A stretch of DNA of 64,000 nt from Ricinus communis. Its lineage: Eukaryota > Streptophyta > Magnoliopsida > Malpighiales > Euphorbiaceae. Made by a program: the position numbers and the translations under genes. This document shows positions 25,183 through 36,652 of this stretch, in pieces. The notes beneath the pieces are model-generated. The model worked only from the letters and a program-made list of their open reading frames with translations, ran no database searches and was not told the DNA's origin. Within the stretch, counting starts at the first letter, position 1. Each line of letters begins with the position of its first letter. The stretch is from the NCBI RefSeq assembly GCF_019578655.1, contig NC_063260.1:11782501-11846500 (forward strand), read 5' to 3'.

Positions 25183-25742
25183 GAGCATCCACATTACAAC
25201 ATGTCTAATGCATTTTTTATTTTTTAAATATATATTAAATATTTTATTTTTTAAAATATAAAATATATAAAAAAATCAAATTGACTCTCTTCTCTATATA
25301 TTTAATAAATGTACTGTAAATTTTTATGCATTTAATTTAATTAATAATTGTTATTATTGTTTTTCTATTATTAAAATTAAAAAAAAAAATTAAAAACTAT
25401 TAATGCTTATGGAAATAAAAACAATAAAAGAATAAAATACATAGAGTCTATAGGTTTTAAATAAATAATTTTAGTCCTTATATTTAAATATTTATTAAGA
25501 TATACTCAAAAGTGTATAGATAAGATGGTAAGGGTCTTTTCTACTTTAATAAAGATTTCGAGTTCGAACTTTAAATATGCAACTGCGTTAAAATTCTTGA
25601 AGGAATATTTTACCATCCATAAGAGTCTTACCGGACACACTTTAAATTAACTCTAGATATATTTATACTAAAAAAATTCTTTAAAATAGTTTTTATTATA
25701 GAAATTGTACTCTTTAAAATAAAAAGTACCATAAAAAATGCT
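25183..25742. mobile_element. Probable non-autonomous MITE-like element, interrupted by a SINE-like insert
   Basis: The segment starts GAGCATCCACATTACA and ends ...AAAAAGTACCATAAAAAATGCT, so the two ends share an inverted GCAT core typical of short plant MITEs. Its right part closely resembles about 50400-50594 (ACTCTTTAAAA, AAAAAGTAC and a final AATGCT), indicating two members of one repeat family. The interior is AT-rich and non-coding. The two halves are separated by the SINE-like sequence at 25512-25655, which suggests nested insertion. Boundaries are approximate and no target duplication was confirmed. Confidence 0.45.
25512..25655 (+). repeat. tRNA-like SINE remnant
   Basis: TATAGATAAGATGGTAAGGG resembles a pol III A box and, about 35 nt on, TTCGAGTTCGAACTT resembles a B box. 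The body continues with ATATTTTACCATCCATAAGAG and TCTTACCGGACACA. A related body without a clear tRNA head occurs at 19081-19165. The A/B spacing fits a tRNA-derived SINE, but the family name is not known to me. Confidence 0.45.
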
Positions 25743-28700
25743 GGTAGTTGGTTAAATATTTTAGTTATATGACAAATCATATAGGGATAACTTTTGATTG
25801 AATAGAAATGTTATCGTTAAAATTAGTCACAATCTATTAGTTGATTAAGTATCATTTACTATTGTTTTTATTTTATTTTTGTGTGAGGAACTTATCATGC
25901 ATCCATCCATTATCTTCCGTTTTCATGCAAAAACAAAATACATGTTGAGTTTTTGAAAAAGCTTAAATCATTTTAATAATAATTAGTTTGATATATTTAA
26001 CCGAAAAAATTTGTAGTTTAAGTCTGTGTAGCCTAAAAAATGAAGAAAGTTAAAATTAAAATTAATAAAAATATTGTAAGCATGATGAAAGATGTAAACT
26101 TATTGAATAAAAAATAACATAAATTAGTGACGTTGCTCAATTTTGATAAAAGGATTGTAAACTATTAAACCAGGTTGAAATATAGTTCAACATTTCAAAT
26201 TGGACAACTATCTGACAAGTTGACTAGTAAAAAAAGGATAAAAGGAGACCAAAGATTTTATCAACCAATGGCTGCAAATTGCTGGTTAATAGCAAGTTAC
26301 AGTCAGCAGCATCAAGGTGAGTATGACTACTGACTAGTGTTTTATCAATGCAGGCAACAAGATAACACATACAATACGAGCCAATTGTTGCAAACATGCG
26401 TCGGTAGTCCTTCAAGGAAACCTGGAAAAGTAATTTCTGTTGAGTTTTCAACTGTTTATTTCCTTAAACTTTGCTTCTTCTTTTTTTATTTACTATGGTA
26501 CTCAAATTTATCTGACCACTCCGCTTGATTTCTGCAGAAAGAAAAGCACCTCCTCCTTTTACAAAATAAAAAAAAAAAAGTTTTCTTTTCCAGTAAAATA
26601 AAATATTTAAATTAATTATTATATATATTAAACATAAAAGATTGTATAAATTTATCTTTATTATTGAATATTTATTATTTCAACCTCATTTCAAACTTTT
26701 AATAAATTTAAAATAAAATAGAATTTTAAATGTTAAATCATTGTAGTCTTTTATCGGGTTCAAACAAGTTAAAAAATAAATTAGAATTTGAGATGAATCC
26801 AAATTGTTAACATTCTTAATCTTAAATTATTGGAAATTTGCATCCAGAGTCTCCTTTTCCTGTAATTCACCATTAAAGAAATGCTGTGATAGTTGATAAT
26901 TGTGGAGAAAATAAATCAGAGGGAGTAAAAAATGATTTGGAGATGACAACCTTTTGCAAGCTTAGGTGAGAGATCAAATAGAAAAAAGATAAATATATAT
27001 ATATATATATATATATGATATATGAAGATAAAGAGAAAACCATTTTAAGCTTATCTAAGCCAACCTGACCTATGATATATGACAAAATAAGGGTGCAAGT
27101 CAAAATGGTCTATGCACCTCCAGAATCAATTTATTAATTATTAAAATTGACAAAATATAGTGTTAATAGATGAAAATGAAAATTATTAGATTTATGGTAC
27201 ACCTTGTAAATTATAAAACTAACATTCTATGTCAATTAGAATTCATTTATATGTAAATGAATTATCTAAGCCGTAACCTATATTATCAAAATTAAAAAGA
27301 TGTTTTGTTCAACCACTGAAATTGTTCTCACCACTTAACTCACACCTGTTTAATAAAAATTAAATTACCGATAATTGATAAAAGTTCAAACAATTACTTT
27401 TTGAAGTTTTTTTTTTTTATACAAACATAAATACTTCCATATTTTATGAGATAAAAACTAATAAATTATATATTATTATCTTCTAAGTTTGTTTTAGGCT
27501 CATGGAATTCAAAAAATAAAGTTATTTTATTTTTCTCGATAAGCTCTTCTATTTAATTATATTAATGACAATTGGACATTTCTCTCACAATTTTTCTTTT
27601 ACTAACGAGAAAAATTTGTTCTCGTTAATTCTTATTATATTTTCTCAAATTAAACATAAACTTTATTGTTTTATTATTTTTATTTATTAAGTTTTACAAT
27701 ATGCATATTAGTTTGTTAAATAAATAAATTAATAATATGATAGATTAAAATACTCTTAATAAAAATTTTGTATCTGTATTAGTTATTCAATATAAAAATA
27801 AACTATAAACACTTAAGATATGTGATTGATGAAGTAGTTTTATAAAAGTTAAGAAATAGCTAGATATTGTTTTTAATAATATTTAGTTATATATTAGTAA
27901 ATATTTTATTTAGTATTATTATTCTATTTAACTTTCTATTTATTCTTTTTATCTGTATAATACATAATAAATTACGGTATACATTATGATAGTTTTACAT
28001 ATTAATAGCAGCAATTTTATGAATCAGCTAGAAGAATGAAAATAATTCTTTAGTATAAAACAGTACGTCTTTCATTGCGAGTTAATTTGTAAGTCAACAA
28101 TTAGTTTTTCAAATTAAATTGGATCGACACGTTTGATTCAAAATATGACCTTTATTTTACTCCTAACTATTTCACTCGTTTGCATTAAGCAAATCAACCA
28201 ACATTTTGCCTAAAGCAACTAATATTGTGTCAAAGCTGCACTCGATTCACACATGTATTTATGCATATATAGATCAAACTCTCTATTAAAGGACCATCTA
28301 TATTTCAATATGGCCATAATAAGTTCCACTTTAGGGTTGCTTTTTATTCCTTGGACCCGCCAAAAAGAGCCCTCGGCAAATATATGAACAACAATTACCA
28401 CCTGAACTATCCGTGGTTAACCGCGCCAAACATGGACAGTATTGCTTATGAATATGCTGAGCGAGTGTTTACTATATAAAGCTGAAACGTTAGAGAGGAG
28501 CAATTAATATTTGCATGAGTTTAAATTAGCAAAGTCTAATTTAATATCTGCACAAGCAAGTTTGTCTTAGTGTCGTGCGGGTTAGCCTTTAGAAATTTTA
28601 ATCCCATCATTAAGGATGCCCACAATTTAATTTTGCCTCCAAACTAAGAGTCAAGCTATTGGCTTGGTAAAACTATAACTTAAACTATATTAAATGGCTC

Positions 28701-29464
28701 GGTTTCATTTCAGAAGCTGGATAGTTCTGCTTCCATTATGGTTCTAGATCAGAATAAAATATTTAATTTTTGAAACAAAACTGAATCAATGGTTATAATT
28801 GGACTAATCCCCCACAAGTTCTAACCAAATAGAAATTAAGGTCTTAATTTCAGTGTGAGTCTAACTTGTATGGAACAATTCTAGGTTAAGTCTAGTCCTA
28901 AACTATTTGCAGTTATCTCTTATCATGACAATTAGTTTTCCTTATGGAATTTGTTCTATTTATCTACATATTGTATTTTAGTTAACTCTACCTTAATTTG
29001 AAAATTTCAATTTTTAACTAAGTAAACAAATACAAAATTATAGTTTTTGGATGTATAATTCAGTTTAAGACTGAATGTCAGGTATGAATTTTAATTTGTA
29101 TTTATGCTTTTTTGAAAAAGTTTGTGTTTATATTTAATAATAAGATAAAATTAATTTCTCAAATTAAGTAAAATTATCGAAATTAAAGATTTTGAATAAA
29201 ATCATAAAATGTCAATGTTTATTACCAAGGCATAAAATATAACAAAAAGGAAGTTTTAAAAATATCTTATTTCTTATACCAGAAAGAAAATTTCCTATTT
29301 TTTCGTTTAAATAATAGAATTACTTCTTCCCCTGAAATTATAGAATCCTTTTTCTTTGAGGCTCTCGAAAATTATAAAAACTTAATTAAAGAAACAAAAC
29401 TCTTCAACAAAATTCTCTTTATTTATTATTTTCCTTTTTTTTTTTTTCTTTTCTTTTCTTCTTC

Positions 29465-29607
29465 CTGTAAACAATCTCTCTCTCTCTAACCCTAGATATG
29501 AGATAAAGAGTTTCTATCTACAAAACTAAAATTGATACTTATCGGAGCTTTTAGTTTCTCTTTTACTACGATTAGGGTTTGGATTTGGGAGATTTTCTTT
29601 GGGTACA
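29465..29607 (+). promoter_or_regulatory. CT-rich leader with AACCCTAG motif upstream of the PUX7-like gene
   Basis: A pyrimidine tract (TTTTCTTTTCTTCTTCC, then a CTCTCTCTCT run) followed by TAACCCTAGATATGAG lies 100-160 nt before the start codon. Such CT tracts and telo-box-like AACCCTA motifs are common in leaders or core promoters of housekeeping plant genes. No convincing TATA box was seen. Function is inferred. Confidence 0.35.
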
Positions 29608-32600
29608 ATGGAGGGAATATTATCAGACAATGAGCAAAGCATGGTTGCTTGCTTTCTCGAGATCGCCGCTGGTCAAACCGCCGATACTGCCATACAGTTC
29701 CTTCAGGTTAAGTATTATTATAATCTTACACACTATTTAGAATTTTTTATGTTTTGGGTATAAGTGAAATTATGAATATTAAGTTACTAGGAAACTAAAG
29801 TTTTCTACTTTTTGAAGTAGTTAGTATTGTAGATATAGTATTTGAGTCCTGAGCGTGTTATATTTTCATGTTTTAGTTGTGATAGGAGATCAGAGAATAG
29901 TCTTTCTTTGGGAATATATTGCTAATGCTAGCTGATTTAAATTGGTCAGCTTGGCAGCATTAATTTAGAGCTCCAATAACTGTTTGCTTGCGAATGGAAC
30001 TCAATGGTTCAGTGCTATGTATTGATTATTCTCTTGTATAAAACTTAATAATGCTGGTGAGCTTTGGGATGGAACAGGCCACTAGTTGGAAACTTGAGGA
30101 AGCTCTTCAGTTATTTTATGTTGGCAATGAAACTGGGCAGGTAGCATCTGCATCACAGTCTCCTCCCTTAGAAAATGCTGGGTATGTTGTGATTCTTTTT
30201 GATACCTGAATGTTTGGTGTCTGATTGTTTGATTTTGATATTGATGATTTTTCTTTTGTTATTTTGTTCTCGGTTACCCCACATTATTGATTCAGTGGAT
30301 TGAAGGACAATGAAAATGAAAAGATTGGACAAAATAGTGCAGATGATGTGCGTCCTCCTTTGCCGGTTGTGAGGGATACTCTATATGATGATGCAATGTT
30401 TTATAGGTATAATATCCATGTACATTGAGAAATTGTGATTTCTATTTTCATTTGTATTAAAATCATCAATTTATACTCGTATGCTGTTATCGAATACGAA
30501 GAGAAAAGTAGAATTATACATGGATCATAAATCTTGTTTCTTAAATATTTGCTAAATTTCAAGGCATTCCTATTTCCTATTTTTAACAGACAAGTGCACT
30601 TGTGTATAGTTTGATCAGGATGCTCTTTTTATTGCAGCTGTGTTGTGTGATTATGTGTGTTTGTTGTCTTAATTCAGTTGTCTGACAAAGCTACAAAACG
30701 TTGTTCGATGAGAAATGTTTTTCAGCATCTTCTCCAAGTTGTGCAGTGCAAGTATCACTTTTAAAGAGTACATGCTGCTTAATAATAGTTATGTGACGAA
30801 AATTGCGTGTTTGTTGTCTTAATTAGTTGTCTAATGAAGCTACAAAATGTTGTTCTTCAGCATCTTCTCCAAGTTGGGCAGTGCGAGAATCTCTTTTAAA
30901 GAGTACATGCTGCAAAATAATAGTTATGTGAAGAACTGAAATTTTTTTCTTTTGGATTATTATTTGTTCAGTGTTCTTTTGAGTTCTGAATACCTTGTCT
31001 TTCTTTTCCTTCAGTTTGCTAATTTTGAGCGGTTTGGGTAGAATGAATTTTTTTCGAAATGCTATGAACACAGAAACTTTTCCTAATCCTTTTGCTGTGC
31101 ATAACGGTTCAGTTGTCATGTCTGCTTGTTATTTTCCTCTAGGCTTCTTTTTATTCGTACATCCTTAGAAGTTTTTGTGCCTTGGTAATTTGCAAATCTG
31201 TTGTATGAATGCACCTAAAGATGCAAGACTCTCTTTTCTTTTTTTCCTTTTCTTTTGTTTTTAATTTTTTTCGGTAGGGTAAAAGAAGAGCAGAAAAAGG
31301 TCCTTTTTCTTATGGTTTTAGTGTTTTGAAAACTTATTCTTACTGTTTCTTTTGTCAAGCTGATGTCACTGTCTTTTTGTTTGATTAGAACATCAAGGAC
31401 AGGATATCCTCCTCATGAGTCCAGTTCATTGGTGGCATTTCGTAACTTTGATGAGGAAATGAAACGTCCTGGGGTCTGGGAATCTGATCAAGGGGCTACT
31501 TCTACTGCAGATACTGCTCGTGATAATCTTGCTTCATTGTATCGCCCTCCACTTCATCTAATGTTCCATGGGTCATTTGAAAAGGCAAGCAAATAACTTC
31601 AAGTTTTTTGTTACTTAATTTATTGTTGTTATACCTATTTAAACCTATCTGATGGGGATTTTCTGGGTTGCTGGAGTTCAGGCAAAAGGTGTTGCCTCTG
31701 TTCAGGACAAATGGTTGCTGGTGAATATACAATCAACTAAAGAGTTCAGCTCTCATATGGTAGCTTTGGATATGTCCCATTTGGTTTGAGATTCTTCATA
31801 ATGTTTATTGGTATCCTAACTTTTGAAGCTGTATTCATTCCTTTCTGAAGCTTAATCGGGATACATGGGCAAATGAAGCTGTTGCTCAGACCATCAGTAC
31901 TAACTTCATTTTTTGGCAGGTATATTTCATGCTTCAGTACCTGTTTTTGGGTTCATTTGACTTGGTGGGAAATCTTAAGACTTCCTTATAGTAGCCTTCT
32001 GATACGCCAATCACATGCAATTAAAAGAGTAACTCAGATTACTTGAAAAAGTTAATTCCATATTTTATTTTTCCATGAAGTCGGTTAAAAGTTGGAGAAA
32101 TAGAAGATGCAAGAGCACAGGGGATATAACAGACCAATTAGTGGCTGATGCATTTACATGTTAATTGACTCTAATTTGCTCTGATGCCATAGGTCATCAT
32201 CTATGGTGATGATTTAGTTTTTTAAAATTTGGATCTCTATTTTTGGTGTTGGTAACTTACAAAATTTAATTACTGCACCATTTTTTGATGTGATGTTGGT
32301 GACATAGGTATACGATGACACAAGTGGAGGCAAGAAAGTCTGCACGTATTATAAATTGGATTCTATTCCTGTGGTGCTTGTTATCGATCCAATAACAGGA
32401 CAGAAGATGCGTGCATGGAGTGGAATGGTGCAGCCTGAGTGTCTGCTTGAGGTACATTGCAAATTGATATTAATTTTTCTGCATTCTCAACATGATTGTA
32501 TCATATAATAATATTGCTGGGAAAAGGGCCTCAAGTTTTAATTTTTCCAATGGCTGATTTAAATACACATTTTTCAAATGATAGGATCTGGTACCATATA

Positions 32601-34253
32601 TGGATGGTGGCCCAAGGGATCATCATGTTACTTTGTCACATAAACGTCCAAGGGGAAGTTCTCAGGCTTTGCAGAAAAACAAAGGCAAGTTAGGATTGTT
32701 GTCCTTTTACACTGTCTTGAATCTCTGATGGAGTTAAACTTAAAATTCCTAAACCTTACCCACTGCTGAAGCTTACAAAGGCATTAAAACCTAGGCCTGC
32801 TTTCACCAGTTTGTTTGACATGCTGTATCAATTAAAAAGATGCTCTAAACGTTAAGCATATGCCACTGTCATTGTTTTGGTTAGTTTTTCTTCCCATCCT
32901 TTTGGGTTGAGGAAATGTCTGTATGTTTGTTCATTTGTTTTTTTTATGGGGGGGTGTTGGGCGGAGGGACGGGATGCAGGGGAATCAAACACTCACGGAA
33001 AAGAGGATGTAGTTTACCTACATCTGACAATGACTAACTTGCAAAATTTTATGATAACATGTAACTTATCTTCTGCGCATTCTCTTTACAATTTTTATTA
33101 GATATAATTATCTATACCGGGCAACTTTATTTTGATGAAAGACGCTGATAATCAGTGGAGATCAATGCTTTTGACTTGTCTGGCTGGACTTTGATCTCAG
33201 TTTTGCATTTTGCATTTGTGCGGCTCTATGTGGTGTTTATTTATTCTTTATGCTATCTTTATGCTCGGCGAAGCTGTTATTATGTGCTTGTGATGATAGC
33301 AATGAATATATCCATTTCCTGTAGAAACCTCAGATGAAACTAATGAAGAAGACGAAGAGATGTTACGGGCATTGGCTGCTTCTATGGAGGGTATGAAAGA
33401 CTCAAATAGAATGCCTTCTGACGGTAAAGAAGCAGCTAGTGCTGACGAGGATGAAAAATCATGCTCAACTAAGATACTGGCATATCCACCTCTGCCTGAA
33501 GAACCCAAGGGTGAAAGGAGCATTCTTTGCAGGGTTGGACTTCGTCTTCCTGATGGACGCAGGATCCAGAGAAATTTCTTAAAAACTGATCCAATACAGG
33601 TTAAAATGCTCATGTTAGCTGCCCTCTTAGTCTCATATGCACTTTGAACTGGCAACTATTATTACATTTAATGACCGCATGGAACCTTTATTTGTCATTG
33701 AGCTCAGGTTGGTTTCTTTGGACCACTGCAGGGGATGTTTCCCGTTTTCTTTCTTGAATGTAGATGTAAAATGGTGTGATTACATCTATAAAAGAAATCG
33801 ATTCTTCCATTCTTTTTTGCGTAGCATCTTATTCTTGTGATTTCTCAGAGCCCAAAGCCATCAAGTAATGAGTTATATGGCTGCATGCAAAATCTGCAGT
33901 CAGACAAAGACATCTAGAGTGCAAAGACTAATAGATTTTCTTGACTTTCCAATTGTTCTTTTCTTCAAGGCATAATACAGTCTGTACTAGCAGGGATATT
34001 ACCCTTGTTGCCTACAAAGTTGGGAGCAGTGAAACTAATTTAACTGTATCTTGCATAAGTTTCTGAATTTGGCATTTCTATTTTTCTTCAGCTGCTGTGG
34101 TCATTCTGCACTTCTCAACTAGAGGAAGCTGGGACAAGGCCATTTCGCTTGACACAGGCAATCCCAGGAGCAAAGAGTCTGGATTATGACAGTAAAGTTA
34201 CGTTTGGAGAGTCAGGCCTGGCTAACTCTATGATCTCAGTTGCTTGGGAATGA
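29608..34253 (+). CDS. PUX7: Plant UBX-domain protein, PUX7-like, complete (445 aa)
   Basis: Probable ubiquitin-binding adaptor of the AAA ATPase CDC48. Ten exons join in frame: 29608-29706, 30078-30181, 30296-30406, 31389-31584, 31682-31759, 31851-31919, 32308-32451, 32585-32684, 33325-33599 and 34092-34253. Domains in order: UBA-like fold at about 8-45 (MVACFLEIAAGQTADTAIQF), thioredoxin-like UAS domain at about 145-285 (LYRPPLHLMFHGSFEKAKG to LVIDPITGQKMRAWSG), a UIM-like acidic helix at about 307-322 (EEDEEMLRALAASMEG), and a C-terminal UBX domain at about 367-440 (CRVGLRLPDGRRIQRNF to TRPFRLTQAIPGA). Length matches Arabidopsis PUX7 (about 468). Introns 4 and 8 appear to use GC donors (AAG|GCAAGC and AAAG|GCAAGT); both are needed to keep frame and family homology. 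The start follows a CT-rich leader and fits the family N-terminus. Confidence 0.93.
30657..30935. repeat. Two tandem copies of a ~145-bp sequence inside PUX7 intron 3
   Basis: The block starting GTGTTTGTTGTCTTAATT near 30657 recurs near 30807. Both copies continue through AGTTGTCTRAYRAAGCTACA, CAGCATCTTCTCCAAGTTG, AAAGAGTACATGCTGC and AATAATAGTTATGTGA. Copy 2 has small deletions and about 10% substitutions. It is a local intronic segmental duplication, and neither copy has coding features. Confidence 0.85.
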
Positions 34254-36380
34254 AGATGGACATGACTGCCATTTCCAAGAATTTCTTTTGGATTGGGAGT
34301 TGCCAGCATCCATGTTATCTTCACTTTGGCTTGCTCTGTTCAGAGTCCCTTTGGAACCTTGAAGTTGCACATTGCTTTGCCTATTTTGTAAATTCTCCAT
34401 GTCAGCATGAATCCTTTGCTTTTTATGCAGTTCCGAGATTATCCAACACTTTTCTATTTTAGTATTCTTGTTATTGGGCTTGAGCCTGCTCCACAAGCAG
34501 TTATGGGGATTCATTTCAAACCTCAAATCTCTACATCTTCGTTTCCTTCTGTCGGAAAGGGTGGGATAAAGGATAAAGAAAAGAAAAAAGAAAAGATAGT
34601 GTTCTTAAATGTTCTCTTTAGCCTGTGTTATTTTAATCGCTATTGTTGACGGTTTTGCATTTTTCTGCTTAAGCTTTGTGTTCTTCCGGTTCCCTGCTTG
34701 AGAGTGAGTGGAGGCTGTGCTAAAATGGGGTAAGTTTGGGCCCATTATTTTCCTTTTCTCGTTTTTACATAAAGCAATACCCAACAAAATCATTAAATAT
34801 AATTTATCTGAACAAATTTCTGACGAGGAGGAAGAAGCTAAACAGCTTTGCCCAAAGATATAGGAAAGTATTAAGATATAAAGAAAAACAGAAGGAAAAA
34901 GATAAGCTAAAAATATATTCAACTATCTGATAAAAGAGTTGCATAAATTTGGCACTTGGCAAAGGGAAGAGGAGCCCTTGAGCTTCTGACAAATTCAGGG
35001 AAGGCAAGAACTGGAGATAATAATATAAAAAAAAAAAGTCATTTTCTTGAAATAATCAGTTTTAAGCATCAATGTATTTTTTCTATAATGATTTATCTTT
35101 AAAACATATTACATCATATGATTGGACAATCATTAATTAAAAAGAATATGTAAATTCTTATCCATTTCAGTACTCATATTTTCAAATAAAATTTAATCGT
35201 ACTTTACTGACAAATAAAATTTCGATATTCCAGAGTTTTTCATTTTTGTTTTGGAAAATGAGATTATTTCATTTAATTGATAACAAATATGTCGGGACAG
35301 TGTCAATAGATAATTTTGTGACTAAACCTATAAAACAAGGATTGACTATGAGAAATTAAAAGTGAAATTTAACGGTGCTAAATTGGTATTAATAATTTTC
35401 TTTAAACAAAAAAAAAAAAAGAAAAGCTAAATTAAATTAGTGAGAAATAGTAATAATGAGTAGAAAGAAAAAATTCGAAGAGGTAGAATGATCTCTCGGT
35501 ATAATGCTGCCACGTGATCTTCCTTCTTACAAAGAGGTGGTGCTCTTTTTCAGATCGGACGCTGTAATGATTTATTTTCCTCAAATTCCTCCTCTCTCTC
35601 TCATCATTTTGTCCTTCTATTCTCACTTTTTCAGTTGCTAATTATGTATTTTCACAATTAAATCTCTTGCTACTTTTTATTATTTATTTAGATTTTGTGA
35701 TTAAAGTTCAGATTTGACTTTTAAGATATGCAGGTTGTTCATTGACCTACACTAGATCGTTGCAGGATTAAGAGTAAAGATGGTAGAGTAGTAATGTTCT
35801 CTTAAGAGTGTAGCTAGGGTTGCTTTCCTCCTTTTCTGATAAAAAATGGGGTATGATTTTTCTATTTAAATATACTTTAGAAATTAAATTATTACAAATG
35901 TGTATAAAATTTACTCCAACACCACCCAAGTTTTAATATATATGAAAAGTAATTATTATACTGAATAATTACATGAATAGTATTGTAATAGCTAATTAAG
36001 TATGCATATAATAAGAACAAAAGTGATTGAAGTTGTAAATTAATCATAATAAAACTATTAATTGATATTAAACTGTAGAAAAGAGTCATTATATTAGCCT
36101 ATTATTACTGTACACAGTCTATAACAAATTATCTCAAAAACAAGATAAGAAGAACAAGGCAGGGGTTGAACAACTAATAGTTAGATAAAAAGAACAAAAG
36201 ATTGAGAGAGACAATACATGGAAAGAAATAATATATATTTACATATTACTGATTTTCTTTTCTAGATACAAAAGGAGTTCGGCAAGCCAAAAAAAACTTT
36301 TGAATAATGAAACAGTAAAAGGAAACAATCCTTTCTTCTGTCTCTGTTTCTGTGACAAACTAAACAACAAAATTCTTCCT
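34254..36380. other. Intergenic: PUX7 3' flank to trihelix 5' flank
   Basis: About 2.1 kb. The first few hundred bases are probably PUX7 3' UTR, because base composition stays close to that of the exons until about 34650. The rest is AT-rich. An ORF with a Lys/Glu-rich stretch at 34736-34930 has no recognised relative. Nothing else supportable was seen. Confidence 0.5.
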
Positions 36381-36387
36381 TCCCCCA

Positions 36388-36412
36388 CCACCACCACCAC
36401 CACCACCACATC
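36388..36412. repeat. (CCA)n microsatellite in the trihelix 5' leader
   Basis: About eight CCA/CAC trinucleotides lie about 130 nt upstream of the trihelix start codon, probably within its 5' UTR or core promoter. Such trinucleotide tracts are often length-polymorphic. Confidence 0.8.
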
Positions 36413-36526
36413 CCCATTTCTTTCTTTCATTTCTTCCCAATAAACATCCAAAAAAAAGGAACCCCACTCTTCTCTTCATCTATTTCTCTCTTTATTTTAG
36501 TTTCTTCTTTCTTTGTTTCTTGTCAT

Positions 36527-36652
36527 ATGCCTATACCATATGTCCGAACCTCCACCACCACTCCAACAACCACCGCCACTACCGCCACCACCTTTACACC
36601 TCCCCCTTCTCCCTTTCTCTACCATCACCACCACAACCACCACCATCAGTAG
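36527..36652 (+). other. Overlapping upstream ORF of the trihelix gene (41 codons)
   Basis: An ATG 13 nt before the trihelix start opens a different frame that runs through the main start codon and stops at 36652. It would encode a Thr/Pro/His-rich 41-residue peptide beginning MPIPYVRTS. Because it overlaps the main start, translation from this ATG would compete with trihelix synthesis rather than permit simple reinitiation. Whether the transcript includes the uATG depends on the unmapped transcription start. The ORF is seen directly; the regulatory role is inferred. Confidence 0.5.

Larger units (their letters stand above)
15570..29460. other. Gene-poor AT-rich intergenic region (~13.9 kb)
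   Basis: No gene could be supported between the bHLH promoter and the PUX7-like gene. Every ORF is short, unsupported by family motifs and not joinable into a spliced model. Less AT-rich islands near 17640-18240, 19560-19800, 22000-22500, 26220-26530 and 28200-28480 were read on both strands without recognising a protein, tRNA or known miRNA. Small repeats and probable transposon remnants inside it are listed separately. Simple repeats include (ATT)n near 20200, (AGA)n at about 22230-22258 and (AT)n near 26995-27016. Confidence 0.6.

Noticed and set aside
26224..26451. Minus-strand ORF of 75 codons
   Set aside because: No domain or homologue recognised and the composition is not convincing; likely chance.
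33248..33655. Minus-strand ORF of 135 codons
   Set aside because: Antisense to PUX7 exon 9, which has strong UIM/UBX homology on the plus strand.
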